Below, piece by piece: positions 53,148 to 62,239 of a stretch of 64,000 bases of DNA. The notes below the pieces were generated by a model. The model ran no database searches and was not told the origin of the DNA. It was given only the letters and a program-made list of their open reading frames with translations. The position numbers were made by a program, and so were the translations under genes. Position 1 is the stretch's first letter; the number at the start of each line of letters is the position of its first letter. This DNA comes from Prevotella sp. oral taxon 376 (GTDB taxonomy: Bacteria; Bacteroidota; Bacteroidia; Bacteroidales; Bacteroidaceae), in the NCBI RefSeq assembly GCF_003043945.1, contig NZ_PYXG01000001.1, positions 1,116,001-1,180,000 of the forward strand, given 5' to 3'.

Positions 53148-53816
53148 ATGATGGGAACCTACAATCATATGAAGCATGTTTCCTTGTCCCTCCCTTTGGG
53201 AGAGCGGGGCAGGCTCTTTGGGGCGAACCGGGACGGCTCTGCTTCTTCTCGCGTCGGCGTTTTCGGCGGCTCTTTCAACCCGATTCACAAGGGGCACATC
53301 GCCCTTGCCCGCCAGATTCTCCGCAAGGCAAAGCTCGATGAGATATGGTTCTTGGTAACGCCGCTGAACCCCTTTAAGAGGACTGACACCGACCTGCTTG
53401 CGGACAACCTGCGCCTTGAGATGGCACGGGCGGCTCTCTCCGGCATGCAGGGCCTTGTGGCGAGCGACTATGAGTTTCATCTGCCCAAGCCGTCTTATAC
53501 TTGGGATACGCTCCGGCATCTTTCAAAAGACCATCCCGAGAAAGAATTTGTCCTGATTATTGGTGCCGACAACTGGCTGAAATGGGACAAATGGTATCAC
53601 GCCGGGGATATTCTCCGGAACTATGAGGTCGTGGTCTATCCCCGGGAGGGCTGTCCCGTGGATGAGTCGGCGATGCCCCAAGGGGTACGATTGATAAATA
53701 CCCGGCTCTATAAAATGAGTTCTACGGAAATCCGGAAACGCGTGAGAGAGGGAAAGGACATTGCCCGGTTAGTGCCCGGGTGCATCCTCGAGAGTGTCAA
53801 AAAATATTATCGTTGA
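53148..53816 (+). CDS. nadD: Nicotinate-nucleotide adenylyltransferase with repeat-derived N-terminus
   Basis: A 222-residue enzyme that adenylates nicotinate mononucleotide in NAD synthesis. The catalytic start GVFGGSFNPIHKGHIALAR (about 37-55) contains the (H/T)xGH motif; EKEFVLIIGADNWLKWDKWY and STEIRKRVREGKD are typical. About 35 residues precede the conserved core, including LSLPLGERGRL encoded by a palindromic repeat at 53186-53213. The start could be 53148 or the Met at 53169; no later start fits because the core follows directly. It lies downstream of gmk. Confidence 0.93.
   Translation: MMGTYNHMKHVSLSLPLGERGRLFGANRDGSASSRVGVFGGSFNPIHKGHIALARQILRKAKLDEIWFLVTPLNPFKRTDTDLLADNLRLEMARAALSGMQGLVASDYEFHLPKPSYTWDTLRHLSKDHPEKEFVLIIGADNWLKWDKWYHAGDILRNYEVVVYPREGCPVDESAMPQGVRLINTRLYKMSSTEIRKRVREGKDIARLVPGCILESVKKYYR
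53186..53213. repeat. GC-rich palindromic repeat inside the nadD 5' end
   Basis: CCCTCCCTT, then TGGGAG, then CGGGGCAGG: a full copy in the same orientation as 52461-52490, read in frame as part of NadD. Confidence 0.75.
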
Positions 53817-54343
53817 CAAGAGGCGGCCTCTGACATTTTGATAATTCCTGTCCGTCCCTAACTCCCGCGAAATCCACCAACCCTACTTTCGGTCTCAAAA
53901 CAGGGCTGAATTTGTGATTTCTTAAACTTATGATAATCATGGCATTGTAAAATGGGAGGCGTTTCGCAGCTTGCTTTTGACCGCGAATTTGCTTGCAGGA
54001 AACGGCAAACAGCGTTGTAAAAGACGGCAAAGAGGAAGGTCGGAAGCCGTTAGGAGGAGTGTCGGAGACCGTTAGAAGGCGACCAAAAGGCCGTCTTTTG
54101 TAAAATAGGGGGTGTTTTGGAGTCTATTTTAAGGCTACTCCCATTCCGGAATGCGGTTTCTTGCGCAACATTTCAAAATGTCTCTTTGCAAGGAAAACCC
54201 TCATTTTCCTTTCTCTTTGTCTTTGTTTTTCGTGAGAATGTTTCCTGCCCATTTCCTCGCTTTCAAATATTTTCAGCAGGAGCACCGACTTTGCGAAATA
54301 ATGCTTATCTTTGCGGAAAAACAAACCCTTTAAAACCTAAGAG
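53817..54343. other. Intergenic region with short repeats, no gene
   Basis: About 525 nt. It contains a two-unit direct repeat (gtcggaagccgttagga and gtcggagaccgttagaa, about 54038-54080). Two copies of ttgtaaaat followed by gggag/agggg lie near 53946 and 54098, and aaaagacggc and gccgtctttt (about 54017 and 54090) could form a long stem. Frames such as 54117-54410 have no recognisable protein. A -7 box TATCTTTG at 54306-54313 serves the next gene. Confidence 0.5.
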
Positions 54344-54958
54344 ATGGAAAAATCAATCTTTAAGAGTGCCGTGCGCATGCTTTTGTCCCTTGCCCTCACG
54401 GCCCTGTTGATTGCAGGCTGCGGTTCCGGCAAGACGGAAAAGTCGTCTGCAAGTCCCGACCTGTCGCCTCTTACGCTGATGGACACCGCCCAGATGCGCC
54501 CCAGCCTGCTGCGCACGATGCGGCAGTTCATGGCTCAGTTTCCCGCCCACAAGGCTTTCATCTTGAAGAGTACCGGGCTCTTCAAAGATGAAGGAATGAC
54601 ATCTAACGGCGTCAATGTCCACAACGACATCTTCCTCTTCTGCCCTGCATATCAGTTTGCTTTCGATGGCGGCGAGTGGTCTTTGGGCGATTGCTACCCC
54701 AGCCGCTACTTCGTGTTGGGCGGCAAGGTGGTCTTCGTGCCCTCCCGCAGCGACGGATTCATGCGGCAGACACCGCTGAAGCAGGCTTACGGCAGCATCG
54801 TGGGAGAGGATATGGGCGTCGGCGTTTCCGACAAGCACTATCTGCTGGTAGTGCACGGAAAGGATTCCGTGCGGGTGCTTCCTGATTTGTGGGATGACGA
54901 CATTAAGCCGATTGTAGGACCTGTGCCCAGGATAAAGTTCAAGCCTTCAATCCGGTAG
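54344..54958 (+). CDS. Lipoprotein of unknown function
   Basis: A 204-residue lipoprotein: leader FKSAVRMLLSLALTALLIAGC ends at a lipobox Cys (quoted as LLSLALTALLIAGC), followed by GSGKTEKSS. The mature part has no domain I recognise; it includes FPAHKAFILKSTGLFKDEG, a DIFLFCPAYQF strand and YLLVVHGKDSVRVLPDLWDD. It has its own promoter-like box at 54306-54313. It does not overlap the operon that starts at 55127, so a link is uncertain. Confidence 0.65.
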   Translation: MEKSIFKSAVRMLLSLALTALLIAGCGSGKTEKSSASPDLSPLTLMDTAQMRPSLLRTMRQFMAQFPAHKAFILKSTGLFKDEGMTSNGVNVHNDIFLFCPAYQFAFDGGEWSLGDCYPSRYFVLGGKVVFVPSRSDGFMRQTPLKQAYGSIVGEDMGVGVSDKHYLLVVHGKDSVRVLPDLWDDDIKPIVGPVPRIKFKPSIR

Positions 54959-55071
54959 CAGGATTGAAAAAGGCTTTCTGCCGGTAGGGCAGAGGCTGCT
55001 CCGGAGCACGGCGGCTGCTTTTCGCGGCGTGGCGGGCGAAAGCTGCGGCGAGGGAATAAAACTATGTTTTA

Positions 55072-55103
55072 TTTGCTTTTCCGCTGAATTTAGTGTAACT
55101 TTG
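55072..55103 (+). promoter_or_regulatory. Promoter of the envelope-modification operon
   Basis: TTTG (55072-55075), a 20-nt spacer and TAACTTTG (55096-55103) match the consensus; the start codon is 23 nt downstream. It is the only clear promoter before the overlapping genes 55127-63654. Confidence 0.65.
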
Positions 55104-55126
55104 CATCTGAAACAGGGAAAAACCGT

Positions 55127-56932
55127 ATGAATTTGCGAAATATGGCAGGTCGGATACTCGCGTTGGGGCTGCGTCCCATTAGGACGAACGCCGCTTTCTT
55201 CGTGTCTATGTATGCGCTTGGCGTGGTGGTGGAGTGGCTCACGCTCGTCCGGGCGCCGGGCATCCGTCTTTACGGGAACCTCTATCTCGAGCTTTTCCTC
55301 GACCTTTATGTGGTGTGCGTGGTGCTTACCCTGCTGCCCGAAGGCATCCGCCGATGGGTGCGGCGGCTGCTCTACGGGGTACTCTATGCCGTGGCCGTGG
55401 TGGATGTCTACTGCTTCTGGAAGTTCGGCTCCACGCTCACGCCTACCATGCTCCTGCTCGTGGGCGAGACCAATAGCCGCGAGGCGGGCGAGTTCCTGAG
55501 GCAGTATCTCTCGCCGGAGGTGGTTTTCTCGCCGGTGGGCAGTGTGCTCCTGCTGGCCGCGCTGCATGCCGTGGGGGCATGGAAGCAGAAGTGGATTCGG
55601 GCGAAGGCAGAGCCTTTCTTCGACAGGCTGTCGCCCGGGCTCGGCCTCCTCGTCATCGGCCTTTTCGTGTGGAGCTGTTTCTCGAGCTATGCGAACAAGA
55701 AAGCCACCGCGAAGATTTATGCCAACCGCAATATCGGCGATGTGGAGCACACGCTCACGGAGCCCGGCCACGCGGTGTTCTACACGCCTCTCTATCGCCT
55801 TGTCTTCAGCATTTATGCCAACTCGCTGGCGGCGAAACAGATTGCGCGGTTGATAAAGACAAGCGAGAACATTGAGGTAGACGGCTGCTCCTTCCGGTCG
55901 CCGCACATCGTGCTCATCATCGGCGAGAGCTACGGCAAGCACCACTCGCAGCAATACGGCTACTTCATGCCCACCACGCCGCGGCAAACGGCGCGCGAGA
56001 AGACGGGCCTGCTCGTGAAGTTCAGCGATGTCGTATCGCCTTACAACCTGACGAGCTTCGTCTTCAAGAATGTCTTCTCGATGCATGTCATCGGCCAGCG
56101 GGGGGAGTGGTGCGACTATCCGCTCTTCACGGAGGTGTTTCGCAAGGCGGGCTATCATGTGTCTTTCCTCACCAATCAGTTCCTGCCGAAGGCCAAGGAG
56201 GCTGTCTACGACTTCAGCGGCGGTTTCTTCCTGAACAACCCGAAGCTGAGCGCGGAGCAGTTTGACACGCGCAACACCGAGCTTCACAGGTTTGACGAGG
56301 GACTCCTGGAGGACTACGACCGCCTCAAGGGGCGCCTCGGAAAGCATAACCTGACGATATTCCATCTCATCGGGCAGCATGTGGGCTACAAGCTGCGGTT
56401 CCCCCGAGACCGGGCGAAGTTCTCTGCCGCCGACTACGAGAAGCGCCGGCCTGAGCTCACGGCGCGACAGCGCAAGATGCTGAGCTATTATGACAATGCC
56501 TGTCTTTACAACGACTCGGTGGTCGACGAGATATGTCGGCGGTTTGAAAAGGAGGATGCCGTTGTCATCTACATGCCCGACCATGGCGAGGAATGCTATG
56601 AGGGAACGCGTGGAATCGTGTGCCGCAACCACTCCGCGGTCGTCGACTACGACCTTGCGAAATATGAGTTTGAGATTCCCTTCTGGATTTACTGCACGCA
56701 TACCTATGCCGTGAGGCACCCGGAAATCTACCACGAGATAATACAGGCAAGGAACAGGAGGCTGATGACCGACGCCCTGCCGCACATGCTGCTGTATCTG
56801 GCGGGTATATCCGCGCCCGCTTATCATGAGGAATATAACATCTTGAGTCCGGACTACAACGAGCTGCGACCGCGGATATTGAAGTCGTCGGCCGATTACG
56901 ACAAGTTGAGAAAGGAGGCCGGAAATGAGTAG
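55127..56932 (+). CDS. Phosphoethanolamine-transferase-like protein (sulfatase fold)
   Basis: A 601-residue inner-membrane enzyme. The N-terminal part (about 15-195) holds about five hydrophobic helices. The periplasmic alkaline-phosphatase-like domain (about 255-560) begins HIVLIIGESYGKHHSQQYGY, where the Ser after GE is the expected nucleophile; most EptA-type enzymes have Thr there. VIYMPDHGEECYEG and CRNHSAVVDYD supply metal ligands. It probably moves phosphoethanolamine from phosphatidylethanolamine to lipid A or a glycan. It is the first gene of the operon, overlapping the next by 8 nt. Confidence 0.85.
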   Translation: MNLRNMAGRILALGLRPIRTNAAFFVSMYALGVVVEWLTLVRAPGIRLYGNLYLELFLDLYVVCVVLTLLPEGIRRWVRRLLYGVLYAVAVVDVYCFWKFGSTLTPTMLLLVGETNSREAGEFLRQYLSPEVVFSPVGSVLLLAALHAVGAWKQKWIRAKAEPFFDRLSPGLGLLVIGLFVWSCFSSYANKKATAKIYANRNIGDVEHTLTEPGHAVFYTPLYRLVFSIYANSLAAKQIARLIKTSENIEVDGCSFRSPHIVLIIGESYGKHHSQQYGYFMPTTPRQTAREKTGLLVKFSDVVSPYNLTSFVFKNVFSMHVIGQRGEWCDYPLFTEVFRKAGYHVSFLTNQFLPKAKEAVYDFSGGFFLNNPKLSAEQFDTRNTELHRFDEGLLEDYDRLKGRLGKHNLTIFHLIGQHVGYKLRFPRDRAKFSAADYEKRRPELTARQRKMLSYYDNACLYNDSVVDEICRRFEKEDAVVIYMPDHGEECYEGTRGIVCRNHSAVVDYDLAKYEFEIPFWIYCTHTYAVRHPEIYHEIIQARNRRLMTDALPHMLLYLAGISAPAYHEEYNILSPDYNELRPRILKSSADYDKLRKEAGNE

Positions 56933-58034
56933 GGAGCTGCTTACAAGGGCAGAGTGCAATGCCCTTCGGGGACTTGCCATCATCGGCATTTTCCTCCATA
57001 ACTACTGCCATTGGCTGAGGCCCATCGTGAAGGAGAACGAATATACCTTCGCCCGACATAATGTGGATGTGTTCAGTCAGGTGCTCTCGCATCCTGACGC
57101 AAACCTTCCTCTTCATCTGTTTTCTTTCTTCGGCCACTACGGGGTGCCGATATTCCTTTTCCTGAGTGCCTTCGGCCTGGTGAATAAATACGAGTTGGCT
57201 TCTCCCCGGCGGGTGCCGGTGGTGCCTTTCGTGAGGTATCATTACCTCAAGTTATTCAAGATGATGATCGTGGGTTTCGTGGCTTTCGTCCTCGTGGATG
57301 CCATCACTCCGCGGAGCTGGCATTACGATGTGGTGAAGGTCGTGTCGCAGTTGCTGATGCTGAACAACCTCCTTCCCGATCCCGACCATATGATCTGGCC
57401 GGGTCCGTATTGGTTTTTCGGCCTCATGCTGCAGCTCTATATCGTCTATCGCCTCGTGCTCTATAAGCGGCATTGGGGATGGACGGCGGGATTGACGCTG
57501 GTCTGCCTTGGCATACAACTTTGCCTCATGCCCGAGAGTGAGGAGCTCAACCGCTACCGATATAACTTCATGGGCGGCATGCTTCCTTTCGGCGCGGGAC
57601 TGCTCTATGCGCGATATGGCGGACGACTGATAGGGCAGGTGGGCCTCAAAGGCCGTCAGCTGTTCGGCGGATTCTTGCTGTGCTCGGCGTTGGCCGTGGT
57701 TTTGAGTTACGACTTTGTGGCATGGGCGGTAGTGCCTCTGGCCGTTTGCGGAGCGAGCGTCTGCCTCGTCAAGTGGCTTGCGGGGTTGTCCGGCGGTGTC
57801 CCCGGAATGGCCTTTGACGCTCTGGAATGGATGGGCAGCATCAGCGCGGCGCTGTTCGTCTGCCACCCGATCATCCGGAAGGTTCTCATCCCCATCAGTC
57901 GCCAGGGCGATATCTATACAGGGCTGATTCTCTATATCATGGCCAGCATTTGTGTGGCGTGGCTTTTCAAGGAGCTCATGAAGCGCATTCCTAATCCCAA
58001 AATGAAGTTGAAAGATGAAGCTGAAGGAGATTGA
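56925..58034 (+). CDS. Acyltransferase-3 family membrane protein (first copy)
   Basis: A 369-residue polytopic protein with about ten helices. LRGLAIIGIFLHNYCHWL (about 15-32) contains the Arg and His expected near the active site of acyltransferase-3 enzymes, and PIFLFLSAFGLV and MIWPGPYWFFGLMLQLYIVY are typical later helices. It would transfer an acyl group, commonly acetyl, to a sugar of an envelope glycan. It overlaps the neighbouring genes by 8 and 20 nt. Confidence 0.82.
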   Translation: MSRELLTRAECNALRGLAIIGIFLHNYCHWLRPIVKENEYTFARHNVDVFSQVLSHPDANLPLHLFSFFGHYGVPIFLFLSAFGLVNKYELASPRRVPVVPFVRYHYLKLFKMMIVGFVAFVLVDAITPRSWHYDVVKVVSQLLMLNNLLPDPDHMIWPGPYWFFGLMLQLYIVYRLVLYKRHWGWTAGLTLVCLGIQLCLMPESEELNRYRYNFMGGMLPFGAGLLYARYGGRLIGQVGLKGRQLFGGFLLCSALAVVLSYDFVAWAVVPLAVCGASVCLVKWLAGLSGGVPGMAFDALEWMGSISAALFVCHPIIRKVLIPISRQGDIYTGLILYIMASICVAWLFKELMKRIPNPKMKLKDEAEGD

Positions 58035-59028
58035 ATTTGCCGATATATCCCGTTATCGTGGCGAACTGATGGGAGCAGCCATTCTCTTCATCATCCTCTT
58101 TCATGTGGGCTTGTCCCGCAGCGATGCCTTCTTCGGGCTGCGGAGGATGGGAAATGTGGGTGTCGACCTGTTCTTCTTTCTTAGCGGAATGGGACTTTGG
58201 TTCTCGTGGTTGAAAATGCCGTCGATAACCCATTTCTACAAGCGACGCCTCCTCCGCGTCTATCCGACATGGCTCGTCATGGCCACGCTCTTCTATCTTC
58301 CCGACTATCTGGGCGGCCGGAAGTTCTCATCAAGCCTGTTGGATTTGATAGGCGACATCACCGTTAACTGGGATTTCTGGATTCACGATGAGCTCACTTT
58401 CTGGTATATTCCCGCCATCCTGGTGCTTTATCTCCTCGCTCCGCCATACATGATGCTCATACGCAGGCATCCGGTCTATCGATGGCTGGCGGTTGCCATG
58501 ATCGTCTGGTGTGTCGTTGTGCAGTATATAACACCTGTTCATCAGGCCTTGGGGCATATTGAAATCTTCTGGAGCCGTGTTCCTATCTTCTTCATTGGCA
58601 TCAACTGTGCCGAATGGGTGCGGCAGAAGCGCAGGCTCGAAGCCTCCTCCCTGTGGCTGATTCTTCTCTTGTTCGTGATGACTTTTGCGTCGTGTGTCTA
58701 TCTGGAGCAGAACCTTCACGGGCGTTTCCCTCTCTTTCTGGAGCGCATGCTGTATATTCCGATGACGCTGTCGGGCATCCTCCTGCTTGACGGAATCTTC
58801 AGTTATGCCGGAGGGTGGCTCCTTCGGGGACTGGCATTCGTAGGTTCCTTGAGCCTTGAGATTTACCTCATCCACGCCCAATTCGTGCTGCCACACCTCG
58901 AAAGGTTGGGTTGGACCTATTGGGCGAAGGCGTTAAGCTGTGTCGCCATCAGCATTCCATTGGCATGGATGCTGCAGCATGCCATTGCGTTTATCCTGAA
59001 AAGAAATACGATATGCAAAATATTCTGA
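58015..59028 (+). CDS. Acyltransferase-3 family membrane protein (second copy)
   Basis: A 337-residue polytopic protein. ISRYRGELMGAAILFIILFHVGLSRS (quoted in part as FIILFHVGLSRS) gives the Arg and His pair, VGVDLFFFLSGMGLWFSW the second conserved block, and the rest is about nine more helices. It is only distantly similar to the gene before it, so it is probably not a recent duplication and may act on another sugar or position. It overlaps the previous gene by 20 nt and the next by 16 nt. Confidence 0.82.
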   Translation: MKLKEIEFADISRYRGELMGAAILFIILFHVGLSRSDAFFGLRRMGNVGVDLFFFLSGMGLWFSWLKMPSITHFYKRRLLRVYPTWLVMATLFYLPDYLGGRKFSSSLLDLIGDITVNWDFWIHDELTFWYIPAILVLYLLAPPYMMLIRRHPVYRWLAVAMIVWCVVVQYITPVHQALGHIEIFWSRVPIFFIGINCAEWVRQKRRLEASSLWLILLLFVMTFASCVYLEQNLHGRFPLFLERMLYIPMTLSGILLLDGIFSYAGGWLLRGLAFVGSLSLEIYLIHAQFVLPHLERLGWTYWAKALSCVAISIPLAWMLQHAIAFILKRNTICKIF

Positions 59029-59891
59029 AACTGATACGGCTTCGCCAATGGGTGAAAAACCTTTTTGTGCTCGTGCCCCTGTTCTTCGGAGGAGCCCTGT
59101 TGAATGCCGAGGCTGTCTTTGCGGGCGTCATCACGCTTGTCTCTTTTTGCTTTGTCGCCTCGTCGATATACTGTCTGAACGACATTCGTGATGTCGAGGC
59201 CGACCGCAGGCATCCCGTGAAATGTAAGCGGCCGATAGCCTCGGGTGCGGTAACCATCACCCAGGCCTACGCCTTCATGATAGTGATGTTCGCGCTTTCA
59301 CTGGCCGTCTTGTTCCTGCTTCCTAACCATCAGCTGGAGGTGGGAGGAGTAATCGTCCTCTATTTTGCCCTGAATGTGGCCTATTGTTTGAAGCTTAAGG
59401 AGTATGCCATCGTGGATGTTTGCATCGTGGCTTTCGGCTTCGTGCTTCGCATTCTGGCAGGAGGCATTGCCGCGGAGATAGTGCTCAGCAAGTGGATTAT
59501 CCTCATGACCTTCCTCTTGACCTTGTTCCTTAGCTTCGCGAAGAGGCGTGATGATGTGCTGAAAATGGACGAGACGGGCGTCGCGCCGCGAAAGAATACC
59601 ATCCGGTATAATCTTACCTTCATCAATCAGGCTATCACCATCACAGCCTCGGTAACGCTGGTATGCTACATCATGTATACCGTTTCTCCTGAGGTGGTTG
59701 GTCATTTCAGGTCCAATCATTTGTATCTGACTTCCGTGTTCGTGCTCGCGGGACTGCTTCGCTATATCCAGATAGCGGTGGTGGACAAGCGAAGCGGCGA
59801 CCCGACGAAGGTGATTCTGAAAGACCGCTTTACCCAGCTGGTGGTCTTGGCATGGCTCGCATCCTTCCTTTTCATCATCTATGTGGCATGA
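59013..59891 (+). CDS. UbiA-family polyprenyl-phosphate phosphoribosyltransferase (DPPR synthase-like)
   Basis: A 292-residue UbiA-fold protein from MQNILKLIRLRQWVKNLFV. The first Asp-rich motif is NDIRDVEADRRHPVKCKRP (about 50-68) and the second region has FLSFAKRRDDVLKMDE (about 168-183), both as in decaprenylphosphoryl-5-phosphoribose synthases. RLRQWVKN at the start also fits that branch. The reaction transfers 5-phosphoribose from PRPP to polyprenyl phosphate. Ordinary quinone-prenylating UbiA is the alternative, but its motifs differ. The HAD phosphatase that follows could remove the 5-phosphate. Confidence 0.82.
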   Translation: MQNILKLIRLRQWVKNLFVLVPLFFGGALLNAEAVFAGVITLVSFCFVASSIYCLNDIRDVEADRRHPVKCKRPIASGAVTITQAYAFMIVMFALSLAVLFLLPNHQLEVGGVIVLYFALNVAYCLKLKEYAIVDVCIVAFGFVLRILAGGIAAEIVLSKWIILMTFLLTLFLSFAKRRDDVLKMDETGVAPRKNTIRYNLTFINQAITITASVTLVCYIMYTVSPEVVGHFRSNHLYLTSVFVLAGLLRYIQIAVVDKRSGDPTKVILKDRFTQLVVLAWLASFLFIIYVA

Positions 59892-60472
59892 GACAGCTGT
59901 GGGTGTTTGACTTCGACGGTACGATTACCCGGTGCGACTCGCTGCTTGCGTTCATCCGGTTTGCCTGCGGAAGCGGTCGGTTTGTATGTGGATTTTTGCT
60001 CTATAGCCCGCTGCTCGTACTCATGAAGTTGCGCCTGTATCCCAACTGGAAGGTCAAGCAGAAGGTCTTCTCTTATTTTTTCAGCGGCAGGACAACAGAG
60101 GATTTCGACGCCCTATGCCGTTCTTTCGCGGAGAAAAGATCGTCCTTGATACGGCCGGAAGCCGCCAGGAAGATGGCCGAGGGCCGTCGGCAGGGAGCAC
60201 AGGTGGTGATCGTGAGTGCGAGCATCGACAACTGGGTGCAGCCCTTCTTCCCGTCCGTTACGGTGCTGGGGACGAGGATTGAGACGGCCGGCGGTCGGCT
60301 CACGGGTCGGTTCCTGACCCCCAATTGCTATGGCGAGGAGAAGGTGAACCGCCTCCGGGAGGTGCTTGCCGCCCCTCGTGAGGAGTATTATATCGTGGCT
60401 TTCGGCGACAGTCGGGGCGACAAGGAGATGCTGGAATATGCGGATGAAGGATATTTTAGGCCGTTTGGATGA
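59888..60472 (+). CDS. HAD-IB family phosphatase
   Basis: A 194-residue HAD phosphatase from MRQLWVFDFDGTITRCDSLL; the start overlaps the UbiA stop as ATGA. Motif I is DFDGT, motif II VIVSASIDNWVQP (Ser), and motif IV AFGDSRGDKEML. The family (SerB/PGP-like) dephosphorylates small molecules. Its position after the phosphoribosyltransferase suggests removal of the 5-phosphate from polyprenyl-phosphoribose, the job done by a different phosphatase family in mycobacteria. Phosphoserine phosphatase is possible by sequence but not by context. Confidence 0.82.
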   Translation: MRQLWVFDFDGTITRCDSLLAFIRFACGSGRFVCGFLLYSPLLVLMKLRLYPNWKVKQKVFSYFFSGRTTEDFDALCRSFAEKRSSLIRPEAARKMAEGRRQGAQVVIVSASIDNWVQPFFPSVTVLGTRIETAGGRLTGRFLTPNCYGEEKVNRLREVLAAPREEYYIVAFGDSRGDKEMLEYADEGYFRPFG

Positions 60473-60842
60473 AACCAGGAGGCTGTGGTTAGGCGAGGTG
60501 GTGCGTTTCGGAATCGTAGGAATCACCGCCACGCTGATTCAGTATCTGGTATACTGGATATGCTTGCATTGGCTCAGTCCGTGGCTCTCCCTCACGGGGG
60601 GATACATCGTCAGCTTCCTCTACAACTTCTATGCCTCCACGCATTTCACCTTCCGCGTGGCGGCGAATGTCAGGCACGGGGTGGGGTTCCTGCTCTCCCA
60701 TGGGGTAAACTATCTGCTCCAGATGCTCACCTTGCAGTTCTTTCTCTGGCTGGGAGTCGGCAAGCAGGTGGCTCCGATACCGATGTTCTGCGTCTGCGTG
60801 CCCGTGAATTTCCTATTGGTTAGATACTTTCTGAAGCGATGA
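60438..60842 (+). CDS. GtrA-family flippase-like protein
   Basis: A 134-residue protein with four helices. FGIVGITATLIQYLVYWICL and GGYIVSFLYNFYASTHFTF are the diagnostic GtrA segments. The preferred Met (60438) gives a 35-nt overlap with the HAD gene; Met 60444 is also possible. GtrA proteins are thought to flip or anchor polyprenyl-phosphate sugars; the mycobacterial member acts in the arabinan pathway together with a UbiA-type phosphoribosyltransferase. It overlaps the next gene by 4 nt. Confidence 0.85.
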   Translation: MRMKDILGRLDETRRLWLGEVVRFGIVGITATLIQYLVYWICLHWLSPWLSLTGGYIVSFLYNFYASTHFTFRVAANVRHGVGFLLSHGVNYLLQMLTLQFFLWLGVGKQVAPIPMFCVCVPVNFLLVRYFLKR

Positions 60843-62239
60843 AGACAGGCAGTCTCTTTCAAATAAGGCGCGAGGAACGCTGGATCGCGCTGTCGGCCCT
60901 GCTCCTGCTGACGGCTTTGAACGCCTTGGTAATTCTCAAATATGTCGACCTTTTCACGCCGCTTCAGGACAATTACTGGAACCTTTTCATCGGCAGATTC
61001 CATGTCTCGGGCTTCGACCCGATAACCTATTATGTCGTTTCAGACTGGGAAGCGCGCTATAATGTCTATCGCCATCCGCTCCTGAGCTTCCTCATGTGGG
61101 TGCCGTATGTCGTCAATCAAGGCTGCATGGCACTCTTCGGCATCAACTGCGTGCAGTTCATCGTCGCCCTGATGCTCGTCTTCGCCGCCTTCTATGCCTT
61201 CATTTTCCTGCACCGGATATGCCGGGACATCATCGGGCTGGGCCGCTTCGACTCTGCCTTGCTCAGTTTCTTCCTCTATTCTTTCGCCTTCGTGATGCTC
61301 TCGGCGATGGTGCCCGACCACTTCATCCTTTCCATGTTCGCGCTCTTGCTGACGCTCTATGTCTCGGGAATGCTGATCAAAGAGCGGAAGGCGATGGGCA
61401 TCTGGCAGACCCTGCTGCTGTTTTTCTTTACGGCGGGCATCTCCCTGAACAACGGTCTGAAGGTCTTCTTGGCAGGTCTTTTCGTAAACCGAGGGCGCTT
61501 TTTCCGCGTTCGCTACCTGCTTTTTGCCGTCTTCTTGCCGGCCTTGCTGCTATGGATGGGCGCACGATATGAATACCACTATCTGGTGGCTCCCCATGAG
61601 AACGCCCGCCATGCACAACAGGCCATGCGCAAGGCAGAGAAGGCTCGTCTCGACTCCATCCGTCTGGCAGAGGCCTCCAAGTTATGTCAGAAAACGGGTG
61701 ATACCACCTGCAAGGAGGCTCCGAAGCCAGCACCGAGGAAGCGCGTGCGGCAAGGCGTGCCGTTCATGCAGGGTCAGTTCATGCGTTGGACTGACAAGAC
61801 CACGCCCCGATGGGAGTCAATCGTGGAGAATCTCTTCGGTGAGAGCATCCAGCTTCACCCCGATTACTTGCTGCAGGACGAGTATCGGGTACGCCCGATG
61901 GTCGTGAAATACCGCTGGGCTTTCAACTATGTGGCGGAGGGCCTGCTGGTGCTGCTCCTCCTGCTGGGCATTGGATGCGGCCATCGCAGTCGTTTCCTGT
62001 GGCTTGCCCTGTCGTGGTTTGCGCTCGACCTGACGCTCCACATCGTCCTGGGCTTCGGCATCAACGAGGTCTACATCATGTCGGCGCACTGGATCTTTGT
62101 CATCCCCATTGCCGTCGGCTATCTGCTGAAGGCCCTGGCTCCCTTGCCCCGGAGGCTCTTCAGGGCGTTGCTCGTGCTGCTCACTCTCTACCTATATGTT
62201 TATAACGGATATTTTATAATCGACTACATGATATGCTGA
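60839..62239 (+). CDS. Polytopic membrane protein (DUF6080-like), putative glycosyltransferase, copy 1
   Basis: A 466-residue protein with about 11 helices. It starts FQIRREERWIALSALLLLTALNA and has a first extracytoplasmic loop with SGFDPITYYVVSDWEARYNVY followed by RHPLLSF. There are also VPDHFILSMFALLL, a FFFTAGISLNNGLKVFLAG helix pair, and a late GFGINEVYIMSAHW. I believe this is DUF6080. Topology and acidic residues in the first loop recall GT-C glycosyltransferases, which take polyprenyl-phosphate sugars as donors. The next gene is a paralogue; they overlap by 7 nt. Confidence 0.65.
   Translation: MKTGSLFQIRREERWIALSALLLLTALNALVILKYVDLFTPLQDNYWNLFIGRFHVSGFDPITYYVVSDWEARYNVYRHPLLSFLMWVPYVVNQGCMALFGINCVQFIVALMLVFAAFYAFIFLHRICRDIIGLGRFDSALLSFFLYSFAFVMLSAMVPDHFILSMFALLLTLYVSGMLIKERKAMGIWQTLLLFFFTAGISLNNGLKVFLAGLFVNRGRFFRVRYLLFAVFLPALLLWMGARYEYHYLVAPHENARHAQQAMRKAEKARLDSIRLAEASKLCQKTGDTTCKEAPKPAPRKRVRQGVPFMQGQFMRWTDKTTPRWESIVENLFGESIQLHPDYLLQDEYRVRPMVVKYRWAFNYVAEGLLVLLLLLGIGCGHRSRFLWLALSWFALDLTLHIVLGFGINEVYIMSAHWIFVIPIAVGYLLKALAPLPRRLFRALLVLLTLYLYVYNGYFIIDYMIC

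Noticed and set aside
54117..54410. 97-codon open frame before the lipoprotein gene
   Set aside because: It overlaps the promoter and the signal peptide of the real gene in another frame.
54947..56989. Very long minus-strand open frame (680 codons) opposite the phosphoethanolamine-transferase-like gene
   Set aside because: It mirrors a GC-rich coding strand, is Arg/Glu/Leu-rich without domains, and the plus-strand frame has clear catalytic motifs.
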